This document shows, piece by piece, positions 25,068-33,081 of a stretch of DNA of 64,000 nt (position 1 is its first letter; every line of letters starts with the position of its first letter). Location of the stretch: positions 1,450,295-1,514,294 of the forward strand of contig NZ_VRTZ01000001.1 of the NCBI RefSeq assembly GCF_008017545.1, read 5' to 3'. The notes beneath the pieces are model-generated. The model had not been told where the DNA came from. It did not search any database and saw only the letters and a program-made list of their open reading frames with translations. The position numbers and the translations under genes are program-made. The stretch comes from Homoserinibacter sp. GY 40078. GTDB lineage: Bacteria > Actinomycetota > Actinomycetes > Actinomycetales > Microbacteriaceae.

Positions 25068-26056
25068 GAGACGCGCTCGGTACGGTCGAGGAGCGCTTCG
25101 ACCTCGTCGACCGCGAGCACCGGCAGGGTGTGCGGTCCGATCGGGTCGGCCGCCTCGCCGAGCACGTCGTCGACCAGGCGCGAGAGCATCTGCACGGCGT
25201 CGTCGACGATCTCGGTCGATCGCGTCTCGGTGCCGTGCATGAGCCACCGGGCCACGTCGAGCTCCGAGAGCAGCAGAGCGCGCTGACGCAGGCGTCGGTC
25301 GACGCCGCCGCGGGCACGGGTGTACGCCGCGAACGCGGAATCCGCGATGGCCTCGCTCCGCGCTCCGAGCACCCACGACAGGTCGCGCGCGGGGTCGCCC
25401 ACCGCGAGGCCCTGCCATCCGAGGATGCCCGTGACCGCGCCTGCGGATGCGAGGAACGACGACGCCGCGAGGCCCCCGTTGATCACGGTCGGCGTGTACT
25501 GCCAGAGTCCTGCGTCGTCGCAGGCCTGCTGCCATCGGCGGGCGAGGGCTGCCGGGACGAGACCCGTCTCGAGGGCGCGGCCCACGAGGCTGATCGCGCC
25601 GCGGTGCGCCTCCGACGCGCTGTGCGTGGGGAGCCCTGCATCGGTGACGAGGCTCGTCGGGAGCGCGTGGATCGCCGCGATCGCCTGGCCGATCGAGTCC
25701 GCGAGCTCGACATCGATCGCGCCGAGCGTGACCGCCGCCCCCGGCACGAACTCGGAGACGATCGCACGGGTGCCGTCGACCGGAGCCTGGCCCGCGAACT
25801 GGGTGACGGCGAAGGGTAGACGTGCGCGCACCCCCTGGCTCAGAGCGCGCAGGGCGACGAGGTCGGCCGACTGCTCCTGCTCCGCGCGTTCGGAGCGCGG
25901 GACGCGGATCACCCAGGTGCGCCCGTCGCGTCCCGTGAGGATCGCCGCGTCGTAGTCCCCCCGGCCCGCCGAGCCGTGCCGGGAGACCCCGACGAGGTCG
26001 AGCTCGGGCACAGCCGACGACGCGAGCGCCGCTAGAGTGAGGGGGGATCTGGCCAT
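25064..26056 (-). CDS. Phosphotransferase-fold protein with lost catalytic motifs
   Basis: A 330-residue member of the aminoglycoside/macrolide phosphotransferase (APH) superfamily by overall pattern: an N-lobe with W-V-I-R-V-P-R (lysine/arginine strand) and a C-lobe ending GDPARDLSWVLG. The catalytic H-G-D-L-H-x-x-N segment is replaced by NGGLAASS (193-200) and the metal-binding I-D-W by ILGW (211-214), so both essential aspartates are glycine. It is therefore likely a pseudoenzyme rather than a resistance kinase. ATG with leaderless -10. Lies next to nudC/uvrD2. Confidence 0.8.
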   Translation of the reverse strand: MARSPLTLAALASSAVPELDLVGVSRHGSAGRGDYDAAILTGRDGRTWVIRVPRSERAEQEQSADLVALRALSQGVRARLPFAVTQFAGQAPVDGTRAIVSEFVPGAAVTLGAIDVELADSIGQAIAAIHALPTSLVTDAGLPTHSASEAHRGAISLVGRALETGLVPAALARRWQQACDDAGLWQYTPTVINGGLAASSFLASAGAVTGILGWQGLAVGDPARDLSWVLGARSEAIADSAFAAYTRARGGVDRRLRQRALLLSELDVARWLMHGTETRSTEIVDDAVQMLSRLVDDVLGEAADPIGPHTLPVLAVDEVEALLDRTERVS

Positions 26057-26062
26057 GGCGAC

Positions 26063-26068
26063 AGGGTA
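26063..26068 (-). promoter_or_regulatory. -10 element TACCCT, leaderless phosphotransferase-like gene
   Basis: Minus-strand hexamer ending 6 nt before the ATG at 26056. Confidence 0.55.
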
Positions 26069-26152
26069 GGTCCGTCCCGTCCCGGCCACGCGGCACGCCA
26101 CGCCCGATCCGGCGTTCTCGCGGCGGGCACGAAGAACCCGGATGAGGTGCGG

Positions 26153-27124
26153 ATGAGCGGAACCGCCGCAGGCGACGAGCGTCCCGCCCGGCGACCCCCG
26201 ATCGCACCGGCGCTGTCTCGATCCGACCTCGACCGCGACTACCTCGCCCGGGTGACGGGACCAGCCGAGCTGCTCGAGGATCCCCGCACTCGGGTGGTCG
26301 TGCTGCACGCGGGACGCGCTCTCGGGGCTTCCCCCGAGCGCCTCGCGCTGCTCGCCCCCGACGACCTCGGAGACCTCGATCCCGACGAGCTCGTCTTCCT
26401 CGGTCGCGCGCGCAGCGACGGCGCCGACTTGCCCGCGGGTGGCGCCGTGCTCTCGCTCGTCGTCGATCAAGAGCGCGCCGAACAGCTGGAGGGTTCCTGG
26501 CTCGACCTGCGCGCCGTCGGGTCGGTGCTCGACCCACGGGATGCGGGCCTCTTCACGCAGGCGCTCGCGCTCGCCAATTGGCACGCGACATCCGCCTATT
26601 CACCCGTCACGGGCCGGTCGCTCGGCACCGCCCAGGCGGGCTGGGTGCGCGTCGACCCGGACACCGGGCGCGAGCACTACCCGCGCACCGACCCCGCGGT
26701 GATCGTGGCGGTGCTCGACGACGCCGACCGGATCCTGCTCGGGGCGAACGTGGCGTGGGGCGAGAACCGCTTTTCGCTGCTGGCGGGATTCGTCGAGCCG
26801 GGGGAGTCGCTCGAGGCGGCGGTCGTCCGCGAGATCTACGAAGAGGCCGGTGTCGTGGTGACCGACCCCGAGTACCGGGGCAGCCAGCCGTGGCCGTTCC
26901 CCGCGTCGCTCATGCTGGGGTTCGAGGCGCGGATCGCGGAGGGCACTTCGACCGAGCCGCGCCCGGACGGCACCGAGCTGCGCGAGCTGAGGTGGTTCAC
27001 CCGCGACGAGCTCACCGCAGCTGCCGCGTCGGGCGAGGTGACGCTTCCCGGCCCCACGTCGATTGCGCGAGCGATCATCGACGACTGGCATGGCGGCGTG
27101 CTCGCCGACAGGGTGGACTGGTGA
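26153..27124 (+). CDS. nudC: NudC-type NADH pyrophosphatase / Nudix hydrolase lacking the zinc ribbon cysteines
   Basis: A 323-residue NudC homologue, which cleaves NAD(H) and removes NAD caps from RNA. The Nudix box GFVEPGESLEAAVVREIYEEAG is complete and is followed by the NADH-specific SQPWPFPAS. The linker ahead of YPRTDPAVI normally carries four zinc-binding Cys; here the segment ANWHATSAYSPVTGRS to REH has none. ATG 26153 is chosen over GTG 26147 because ATGAGG stands just upstream. Coupled to uvrD2 by a GTGA overlap. Confidence 0.88.
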   Translation: MSGTAAGDERPARRPPIAPALSRSDLDRDYLARVTGPAELLEDPRTRVVVLHAGRALGASPERLALLAPDDLGDLDPDELVFLGRARSDGADLPAGGAVLSLVVDQERAEQLEGSWLDLRAVGSVLDPRDAGLFTQALALANWHATSAYSPVTGRSLGTAQAGWVRVDPDTGREHYPRTDPAVIVAVLDDADRILLGANVAWGENRFSLLAGFVEPGESLEAAVVREIYEEAGVVVTDPEYRGSQPWPFPASLMLGFEARIAEGTSTEPRPDGTELRELRWFTRDELTAAAASGEVTLPGPTSIARAIIDDWHGGVLADRVDW

Positions 27125-28824
27125 GCACGGACCTCCTCGAGGGGCTCGACGAGCAGCAGCGACAGGCCGCCGAGACCCTGCTCGGCCCCGTGTGCATCCT
27201 GGCGGGTGCGGGCACGGGGAAGACCCGCGCGCTCACGCACCGGATCGCGCACGGCGTGGCGACGGGTGTCTACGCACCGGATCGCGTCATGGCGCTCACC
27301 TTCACCACGCGTGCGGCGGGGGAGATGCGCACCCGGTTGCGGAGCCTCGGTGCGGCGGGCGTCGCGGCTCGCACCTTCCACGCCGCTGCCCTCGCCCAGC
27401 TGGGGTTCTTCTGGCCGCAGCTGATCGGCGGCCGCACCCCCGAGATCCTGCCCGGCAAGGGGCGGATGCTCGGGCAGGCCGCCGAGTCGCTACGGATCCG
27501 CGTCGACACTGCGGTGCTGCGCGACCTCGCCTCCGAGATCGAGTGGCGCAAGGTCCGCCGGATCGGGCTCGACGAGTACGCGCGCATCGCACGCACGCGG
27601 GCACTGCCGAACGGTCTCGACCTCGATCAGGTGATCGAGTTGCAGCAGCGCTACGAAGACCTGAAGGACGAGCGGCGGCAGCTCGACTTCGAGGATGTCC
27701 TGCTCGTCACGGCCGGCATGATCGACGCGGAGCCGTGGGTCGCCGATCAGGTGCGCGAGCAGTACCGATTCTTCGTGGTCGATGAGTATCAGGACGTCTC
27801 GCCCATCCAGCACGAACTGCTGGAGCTGTGGCTCGGTCCGCGCACCGATGTGTGCGTCGTGGGCGATGCATCGCAGACGATCTACTCGTTCGCGGGCGCG
27901 TCGTCCGACTACCTGCTGGGGTTCCCGGCCCGGCACCCGGATGCGCGCGTCGTGCGGCTCGAGACGAACTACCGCTCGACACCGGGGGTGCTGCAGGCCG
28001 CCAACCGCCTCATGCGCGACCGGCCGGGTGCCCTCGAGCTGCGGCCCGCGCGGCCCGGGAAGATCGATCCCCCCGAGGTGACGCGCTGGGGCACCGACGC
28101 CGAGGAGGCCGCCGGGATCGCGGATGCCGTGGCCGAGCGGATCGCGGCGGGCACACGACCCGAGCAGATCGCCGTGCTGTTCCGCGTGAACGCGCAGGCG
28201 GCAGCCCTCGAGGTCGCGTTCGCCGAACGCGGCATCGGATCCCGTCAGCTCGGTGGCACCCGCTTCTTCGACCTCGATGCCGTGAAGCGTGCCGTGCTGG
28301 AGCTCACGAGCCTCGCGCGCACCGGGCCGGAGCTGCCGATGTACGAGACGGTGGCCGACGTCGCGCGCGGTATCGGCTGGACCGTCGACCCGCCCGCGGG
28401 GCAGGGAGCCGTACGCGAGCGGTGGGAGGCGCTGGGCGCGCTCGTCGAGCTGGCTGACCAGGCGGCCGACGGCACGACCCTCGCATCGTTCGTCGCCGAG
28501 CTGCAGGATCGCCAGCGTGCCCAGCACGAGCCGACCGTGCAGGCGGTGGTGCTCGCGACCCTGCACAGCGCCAAGGGCCTCGAGTGGGACCACGTGCACC
28601 TCATGGGCCTCAGCGAGGGCCTGCTCCCGATCTCGCACGCCAAGGGGCTCGAAGCGGTGGATGAGGAACGGCGACTGCTCTACGTGGGGCTCACGCGCGC
28701 CCGGCTGTCGCTCTCGCTGTCGTGGTCGGCCGAAGGGCTTCGGGGTCGTCCGCGGGAGCCCAGTCGCTTTCTGGCGGAGCTGCGCACCGGCAGTCCGGGT
28801 GGGGGGCGACGCGGCTCTCGCTGA
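27121..28824 (+). CDS. uvrD2: UvrD2-like ATP-dependent DNA helicase, short form
   Basis: A 567-residue SF1A helicase with Walker A AGAGTGKT (28-35), LTFTTRAAGEM, FFVVDEYQDVSP, VGDASQTIYSFAGA, TLHSAKGLEWD and LLYVGLTRAR. Mycobacterial UvrD2 is about 700 residues with an HRDC domain and a tetracysteine module; this protein stops soon after motif VI and R-E-P-S-R-F-L-A-E-L, so both are missing. The GTG start overlaps the nudC stop. Its final 134 nt overlap the convergent cyclodehydratase-like gene. Confidence 0.88.
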   Translation: MSTDLLEGLDEQQRQAAETLLGPVCILAGAGTGKTRALTHRIAHGVATGVYAPDRVMALTFTTRAAGEMRTRLRSLGAAGVAARTFHAAALAQLGFFWPQLIGGRTPEILPGKGRMLGQAAESLRIRVDTAVLRDLASEIEWRKVRRIGLDEYARIARTRALPNGLDLDQVIELQQRYEDLKDERRQLDFEDVLLVTAGMIDAEPWVADQVREQYRFFVVDEYQDVSPIQHELLELWLGPRTDVCVVGDASQTIYSFAGASSDYLLGFPARHPDARVVRLETNYRSTPGVLQAANRLMRDRPGALELRPARPGKIDPPEVTRWGTDAEEAAGIADAVAERIAAGTRPEQIAVLFRVNAQAAALEVAFAERGIGSRQLGGTRFFDLDAVKRAVLELTSLARTGPELPMYETVADVARGIGWTVDPPAGQGAVRERWEALGALVELADQAADGTTLASFVAELQDRQRAQHEPTVQAVVLATLHSAKGLEWDHVHLMGLSEGLLPISHAKGLEAVDEERRLLYVGLTRARLSLSLSWSAEGLRGRPREPSRFLAELRTGSPGGGRRGSR

Positions 28825-29551
28825 GCTGGGCGCCGTCGCTCGCGATCCGCAGTTCGACGGCATCCGTGCGCACGGCGCCGCTGAGTCGTTCGATCACGAG
28901 CCGTGCCGCGTGCCAGGCCGCCGCGGCGTCACGCAGGGGATGCCGCGCCGGGGGAGGGGCGGTGACGAGCTGCGTCGCGATGGCTACCCATGCCGGGTCC
29001 GCGTCGCGGCGGTGGAGGTCGTGGCAGTGGATGCAGGCGGTCGTGCCGGGCTCGACGAACGGTCCGACGGTGACCGTCGAGTCCGATGCGACGACCGCGA
29101 GGTGCGGGATGTCGCGCTGCAGCCAGGGCCGGTGATCCGAGGGGAGAAGCACGCGGTCGGCGACGAGCACGGCCGCATCCGCGGAGTCGTCGCCTGACGC
29201 GCGATGTCCGGACGCGTCGAGGAGGCGCGTGATCGCGTAGGCGAGCGGAGATCCGCCGAGGACGACGGCTCGGCCGACGTCGGGCGCGGCCGCGCCGGGC
29301 GGGGTCGGCGCGGGCAGCATCGCCGGACGCAGCCGCTCGCGCAGCCGCTCGGCTGCCCCCGGCCCGACTCCGAAGCTCTCGGCGAGCATCGAGTACCCCG
29401 ACTCCGAGACGCCGGCGATGAGCACCCCGAGCAGCCGTTCGACACCGGGTCCGACGTCGGGGACGACGCACGCCACGGGATCCACCCCCAGCTGCACGGT
29501 CTGCGGATCCCGCCAGACGAGGGGGATGGCGGGGTCGAGTCGGAGGACCAT
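28691..29551 (-). CDS. Cyclodehydratase-like (YcaO/ThiF partner type) protein
   Basis: A 286-residue protein resembling actinobacterial TOMM/bacteriocin cyclodehydratase E1-like proteins. The Rossmann-like VVLGGSPLAYAI replaces an ATP-binding glycine loop, and the family-like PGTTACIHCHDLHRRDADPAW segment plus HPDCRCAA supply Cys pairs able to hold a structural zinc. No YcaO, precursor peptide or oxidase gene is nearby. ATG 29551 chosen; CAGGGT lies at leaderless distance. The last 134 nt run antisense into uvrD2; the recognisable domain ends close to the overlap. Confidence 0.65.
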   Translation of the reverse strand: MVLRLDPAIPLVWRDPQTVQLGVDPVACVVPDVGPGVERLLGVLIAGVSESGYSMLAESFGVGPGAAERLRERLRPAMLPAPTPPGAAAPDVGRAVVLGGSPLAYAITRLLDASGHRASGDDSADAAVLVADRVLLPSDHRPWLQRDIPHLAVVASDSTVTVGPFVEPGTTACIHCHDLHRRDADPAWVAIATQLVTAPPPARHPLRDAAAAWHAARLVIERLSGAVRTDAVELRIASDGAQLSESRVAPHPDCRCAAPPESDWAPADDPEALRPTTTARATAGRA

Positions 29552-29601
29552 CCGCCCACCCTGCCGAAGGGCGAGCGTCGGTGCGGCGGGTTCTCCACAG
29601 C

Positions 29602-30318
29602 TCACGCGTACACGGCGCGCAGCACATGCCGCTCGACGCATGTCCATACCCCCGACACGGCGAGGTAGATTCCCGCCGCAAGGGGGACGACTGCCGCGCC
29701 GATGAGCACGAGGAAGGGTGTCCAGCTGAGCGCGCCTCGCGGGTCGAGCAGGGCGCCGGCGGACGGTCCTCCCGTCGGCGGCGCCACGGCGTCACGCAGC
29801 GTCAGCCGGCGCCCGAGCCAGGCCGCGACACCCAGCACCACGAGGATGACGAGGAACGCGATATCGCCGGGCAGCACGCCACCCGCGAGGTCGCCCAGAT
29901 GGCGCCCGAGGCCGACGCCGAGGAACGTCGCCTCCAGCAGGTGGTTCGGGGCCCCGCCGATCGTGGCCGAGGCGAACAGCGCATAGACGAGCGCGAGCAC
30001 CGGCGCTTGCGCGAGCATCGGCAGGCATCCGGCGAACGGCGAGGCCTTCTCGGCGGCATACAGCTCGAGCGTGGCCTTCTGCAGTCGCTGCGGATCACGG
30101 CGGTACCGCCGCTGCAGCTCCGCCAGCTTCGGGGCGAGCCGTCGTCGACCGCGAGCGGCCTTCGCGACGGAGACGCCGACGGGAATCAGCACAGCACGGA
30201 CGAGGATCGTGACGACGACGATGGCGCCGGCCGGGGTGACGACGGCGGACAGCGCCGTGAGGGCGGATGCGGCGGCCTCGAGAAGGGCGGCGAGAGGGGG
30301 CAGATCGAAGGGGTTCAT
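29602..30318 (-). CDS. YidC/Oxa1-family membrane insertase, short paralogue
   Basis: A 238-residue Oxa1-superfamily insertase with about five membrane segments. The conserved pieces are the hydrophilic-groove arginine region (VTILVRAVLIP), the basic coiled-coil loop (KLAELQRRYRRDPQRLQKA) and FAGCLPMLAQAPVLALVYALF. It lacks the long C-terminal tail of the main actinobacterial YidC, which is normally beside rnpA near the origin, so this is a second copy with unknown clients. ATG 30318 with AGGAG 7 nt upstream. Follows a DUF6412-type gene, which may be its partner. Confidence 0.85.
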   Translation of the reverse strand: MNPFDLPPLAALLEAAASALTALSAVVTPAGAIVVVTILVRAVLIPVGVSVAKAARGRRRLAPKLAELQRRYRRDPQRLQKATLELYAAEKASPFAGCLPMLAQAPVLALVYALFASATIGGAPNHLLEATFLGVGLGRHLGDLAGGVLPGDIAFLVILVVLGVAAWLGRRLTLRDAVAPPTGGPSAGALLDPRGALSWTPFLVLIGAAVVPLAAGIYLAVSGVWTCVERHVLRAVYA

Positions 30319-30400
30319 GGGTGTGCTCCTGGGTCGGATGCGGACAGACGTCAGCGTCTGGCCGCCCGACGGGAGCGGGAGCGCGGGTGCGGATCCCGGG

Positions 30401-30700
30401 TCAGGCGGCCGGCAGGAGCAGGCCCGGCGCCCGGGAGCGGATGTGACCGCGCGCGTCCGGGTGCGCGGCATCCGGGAGATGCCCGAGTTGCACCGCGTGT
30501 CGTCGGTCGCGCGAGCCGACCGCGAGAATCCGCGGCCGGGCGGCGAGCACGAGCCGCACGAGAGCGACGAGCGCGGCGCCCATCGCGCCGACGAGGGCGG
30601 TCGCGCCGAGCGTGACGAGGAGGACCGCGGGGCCCTCGAACCCGAGCGTCGCGAGCACGACGCCGACCGCGTGCAGCAGCGCGGCGTACGACTCGGTCAC
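30401..30700 (-). CDS. DUF6412-type small membrane protein
   Basis: A 99-residue protein with two hydrophobic segments (about 5-30 and 33-55) and a Pro/His/Arg-rich tail (DAAHPDARGHIRSRAPG). The pattern and the position beside a short YidC match what I know as DUF6412; the assignment is from memory. GTG start with leaderless -10. Function unknown, possibly assisting the insertase. Confidence 0.6.
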   Translation of the reverse strand: MTESYAALLHAVGVVLATLGFEGPAVLLVTLGATALVGAMGAALVALVRLVLAARPRILAVGSRDRRHAVQLGHLPDAAHPDARGHIRSRAPGLLLPAA

Positions 30701-30706
30701 GCGTCG

Positions 30707-30712
30707 ATCCTA
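30707..30712 (-). promoter_or_regulatory. -10 element TAGGAT, leaderless DUF6412-type gene
   Basis: Minus-strand hexamer ending 6 nt before the GTG at 30700. Confidence 0.55.
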
Positions 30713-30767
30713 CGGCGGGAGTCATCCGGCAGGGAGGCCGGGGCGCGCGGGAGGAATACGGGGCGCG

Positions 30768-30773
30768 TACACT
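30768..30773 (+). promoter_or_regulatory. -10 element TACACT of the thiamine operon
   Basis: TACACT lies about 12 nt before the TPP aptamer, giving a leader of about 160 nt, in contrast to the leaderless genes around it. Confidence 0.6.
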
Positions 30774-30781
30774 CGTGGACG

Positions 30782-30872
30782 AACACGGGAGTCCGGTGTG
30801 CCGGGCTGAGAGGAAGCTCATCAAGCTTCGACCGTCGAACCTGATCCGGATCATGCCGGCGCAGGGAGGCAT
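30782..30872 (+). ncRNA. TPP riboswitch (THI element)
   Basis: The two conserved cores are present: CTGAGAGG (30806-30813) and, after a variable P3 arm, GAACCTGATCCGGATCATGC (from 30837) running into CGGCGCAGGGAG (ending 30868). It precedes a YkoE/YkoD/YkoC transporter, a common thiamine-regulated target. Binding of thiamine pyrophosphate should switch the operon off. Confidence 0.93.
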
Positions 30873-30907
30873 CTCGGGGTTCGGCCGCATCCGCGGTCGC
30901 CCACCCG

Positions 30908-30932
30908 TGCACTTTCCTCCAACGAAAGGGCA
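30908..30932 (+). promoter_or_regulatory. Ribosome-site-sequestering hairpin of the TPP riboswitch
   Basis: TGCACTTTC (30908-30916) pairs with GAAAGGGCA (30924-30932) at 8 of 9 positions around a 7-nt loop. The 3' arm contains the GAAAGGG ribosome-binding site of the GTG start at 30938, so the expression platform probably acts on translation. Confidence 0.65.
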
Positions 30933-30937
30933 CGATA

Positions 30938-31570
30938 GTGACCACGCAGTCCGCCGCATCCGCGGCATCCACCCGCACCGTCCCGAGCCGCCGCTGGCGG
31001 GTCGTCGACATCGTCGTCGCGAGCGTTCTCGGGGTGGCGCTCGGCCTCGTCTTCATTCTCTGGAACACGGCGGGTTCGCCGCTGCGCGACGCCCTCGGCG
31101 CTGTGCTTCCTGGGCTCAGCGCACTCCTCGCGGGCATCTGGCTGCTGCCCGGTGTGCTCGGCGGCCTCATCGTGCGCAAGCCCGGGGCGGCGCTCTTCAC
31201 CGAACTCGTCGCCGCGACCGTGAGCGTCATCATCGTTCCCAACGAGTGGGGCTGGTGGACGATCGAGGCGGGCCTCGTGCAGGGCCTGGGTGCCGAGCTC
31301 GTCTTCGCCCTGTTCCTCTACCGCCGATGGGGCCTGGGCGCCGCGCTCCTGGCGGGTGCGGGTGCCGGTCTCGCGATGGCGGTCAACGACCTCGTGGTCT
31401 GGTACGCGGCGGGACTCACGACCGAATTCGCGGTGATCTACACGGTCTCGTCGATCGTGACGGGCATCGTGCTCGCCGGACTCCTCAGCTGGCTGCTCGT
31501 CCGCGCACTCGCCGCCACCGGCGTGCTCGGACGCTTCGCCGCGGGACGCGAGCGCGGCGAACTCGTCTGA
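30938..31570 (+). CDS. ykoE: ECF-type thiamine/HMP transporter S component (YkoE)
   Basis: A 210-residue integral membrane substrate-binding component with about five helices. The VASVLGVALGLVFILWN start and the conserved W-W-T-I-E-A-G and AVNDLVVWYAAG segments fit YkoE. It captures thiamine or its pyrimidine precursor and works with the duplicated ATPase (YkoD) and T component (YkoC) encoded directly downstream. GTG start with GAAAGGG 7-8 nt upstream. First gene of the TPP-riboswitch operon. Confidence 0.88.
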   Translation: MTTQSAASAASTRTVPSRRWRVVDIVVASVLGVALGLVFILWNTAGSPLRDALGAVLPGLSALLAGIWLLPGVLGGLIVRKPGAALFTELVAATVSVIIVPNEWGWWTIEAGLVQGLGAELVFALFLYRRWGLGAALLAGAGAGLAMAVNDLVVWYAAGLTTEFAVIYTVSSIVTGIVLAGLLSWLLVRALAATGVLGRFAAGRERGELV

Positions 31571-31584
31571 GCGGGCGGAACTCC

Positions 31585-33081
31585 ATGACGACGACGGGAG
31601 CGCGGGTCGAGGCCCGCGACTGGGGCTGGCGTCACGCCGGACGCCGCGCTCCCGCCGTCGCGGGCCTCGACCTCGTGATCGAGCCGGGGGAGCGCGTGCT
31701 GCTGCTCGGCGCATCCGGGGCGGGCAAGTCGACCCTCGTGCACGGTCTCGCCGGGATCCTCGGCGGCGCGGAGGAGGGCGAGCAGAGCGGCGAGCTGCTC
31801 ATCGACGGCACGCCCGCCGCCGAGACGCGAGGGGTCGCGGGGCTCGTCCTCCAGGATCCGGACACCCAGGCCGTGCTCGCGCGGCTGGGGGATGACGTCG
31901 CGTTCGGGCTCGAGAACCTCGGGGTCGCGCCGGACGAGATCGCCAGGCGGGTGCCGGCTGCGCTCGATGCGGTCGGACTCCGCCTGCCGCACGCGCATCC
32001 GACGACCGCACTGTCGGGCGGGCAGAAGCAGCGGCTGGCGCTCGCGGGCGTGCTCGCGATGCGCCCGCGCCTGCTGCTGCTCGACGAGCCGACGGCGAAC
32101 CTCGATCCGGATGGGGTGGCAGAGGTCGTGGACGCCGTGATGGCGACGACCGCGGGCTGCACGCTCGTCGTGGTCGAGCATCGCGTGGAGGCGTGGTGGC
32201 CGCACGTCACCCGCGTGGTCGTGCTCGGACCCGATGGCGTCATCGCCGACGGATCGCCGGCGGAGGTCGTCGAGGCGGCGCGTGGTGTGCTCGAGGACGC
32301 GGGCGTGTGGCTGCCGGGAACCGCCGAAGCGATGCCCGTTCATGCGGCTCCCGTTCCGGGCGAGCGGATGCTGCGCGCCGGGGCGCTCGCCGTCGGGCGT
32401 GTGGGCACGCGGGTACGTCGCCGCCGGCGGCAGCCGAGCGGTGCGGAACCTGTCGCCTCCGACATCCGTCTCGAGCTCCACGCGGGTGAGGTGGTCGCGA
32501 TCACGGGGCCGAACGGCGCCGGCAAGTCGACCCTGGCGTTGACCCTCGCGGGGCTGCTCGCGCCCGTGTCGGGAACGGTGCGCGCGGATGCGGGCCTCGC
32601 CGCGGGTGCGGACCCCGATCCGGCGGCGTGGCGCTCGCGCGAGCTGCTCACGCGTATCGGCTTCGTCTTCCAGAGCCCCGATCACCAGTTCCTCGCATCC
32701 ACGGTGCGCGCGGAGCTCGAACTCGGACCGCGCGCGCTCGGGCAGACGCCCGACGAGAGCGCGGCGCCCATCGACGGGCTGCTCGACCGGCTACGCCTGG
32801 ATCGGCTCGCGCGCGCCCACCCGTTCTCGCTGTCGGGCGGCGAGAAGCGGCGACTCTCGGTCGCGACCGTCCTCGCGACCGCCCCACACGTGCTCGTGCT
32901 CGACGAGCCGACCTTCGGGCAGGACGCCCGCACATGGCGCGAGCTCGTGGCGCTGCTCGCCGAGCAGCGGGATGCCGGCCGAGCGGTGGTGGTCGTCACG
33001 CACGACGACGCGCTCGTGCGCGCGCTCGACGCCCGCCGCGTGGCGCTTCATGCCCCGGTCTCCGCGGGAGCGACCGGATGA
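31585..33081 (+). CDS. ykoD: ECF transporter duplicated ATPase (YkoD)
   Basis: A 498-residue protein with two ABC ATPase domains in one chain. First half: Walker A GASGAGKST, signature LSGGQKQR, Walker B LLLLDEPTANLD. Second half: GPNGAGKST, LSGGEKRR, VLVLDEPTFGQD. The two halves are joined by a basic linker (RVRRRRRQ). Powers the YkoE/YkoC transporter on the cytoplasmic face. Starts 14 nt after ykoE and its stop overlaps the T component by ATGA. Confidence 0.9.
   Translation: MTTTGARVEARDWGWRHAGRRAPAVAGLDLVIEPGERVLLLGASGAGKSTLVHGLAGILGGAEEGEQSGELLIDGTPAAETRGVAGLVLQDPDTQAVLARLGDDVAFGLENLGVAPDEIARRVPAALDAVGLRLPHAHPTTALSGGQKQRLALAGVLAMRPRLLLLDEPTANLDPDGVAEVVDAVMATTAGCTLVVVEHRVEAWWPHVTRVVVLGPDGVIADGSPAEVVEAARGVLEDAGVWLPGTAEAMPVHAAPVPGERMLRAGALAVGRVGTRVRRRRRQPSGAEPVASDIRLELHAGEVVAITGPNGAGKSTLALTLAGLLAPVSGTVRADAGLAAGADPDPAAWRSRELLTRIGFVFQSPDHQFLASTVRAELELGPRALGQTPDESAAPIDGLLDRLRLDRLARAHPFSLSGGEKRRLSVATVLATAPHVLVLDEPTFGQDARTWRELVALLAEQRDAGRAVVVVTHDDALVRALDARRVALHAPVSAGATG

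Noticed and set aside
25064-26056. Macrolide or aminoglycoside resistance phosphotransferase
   Set aside because: The catalytic and metal-binding aspartates are replaced by glycine, so resistance activity should not be claimed.
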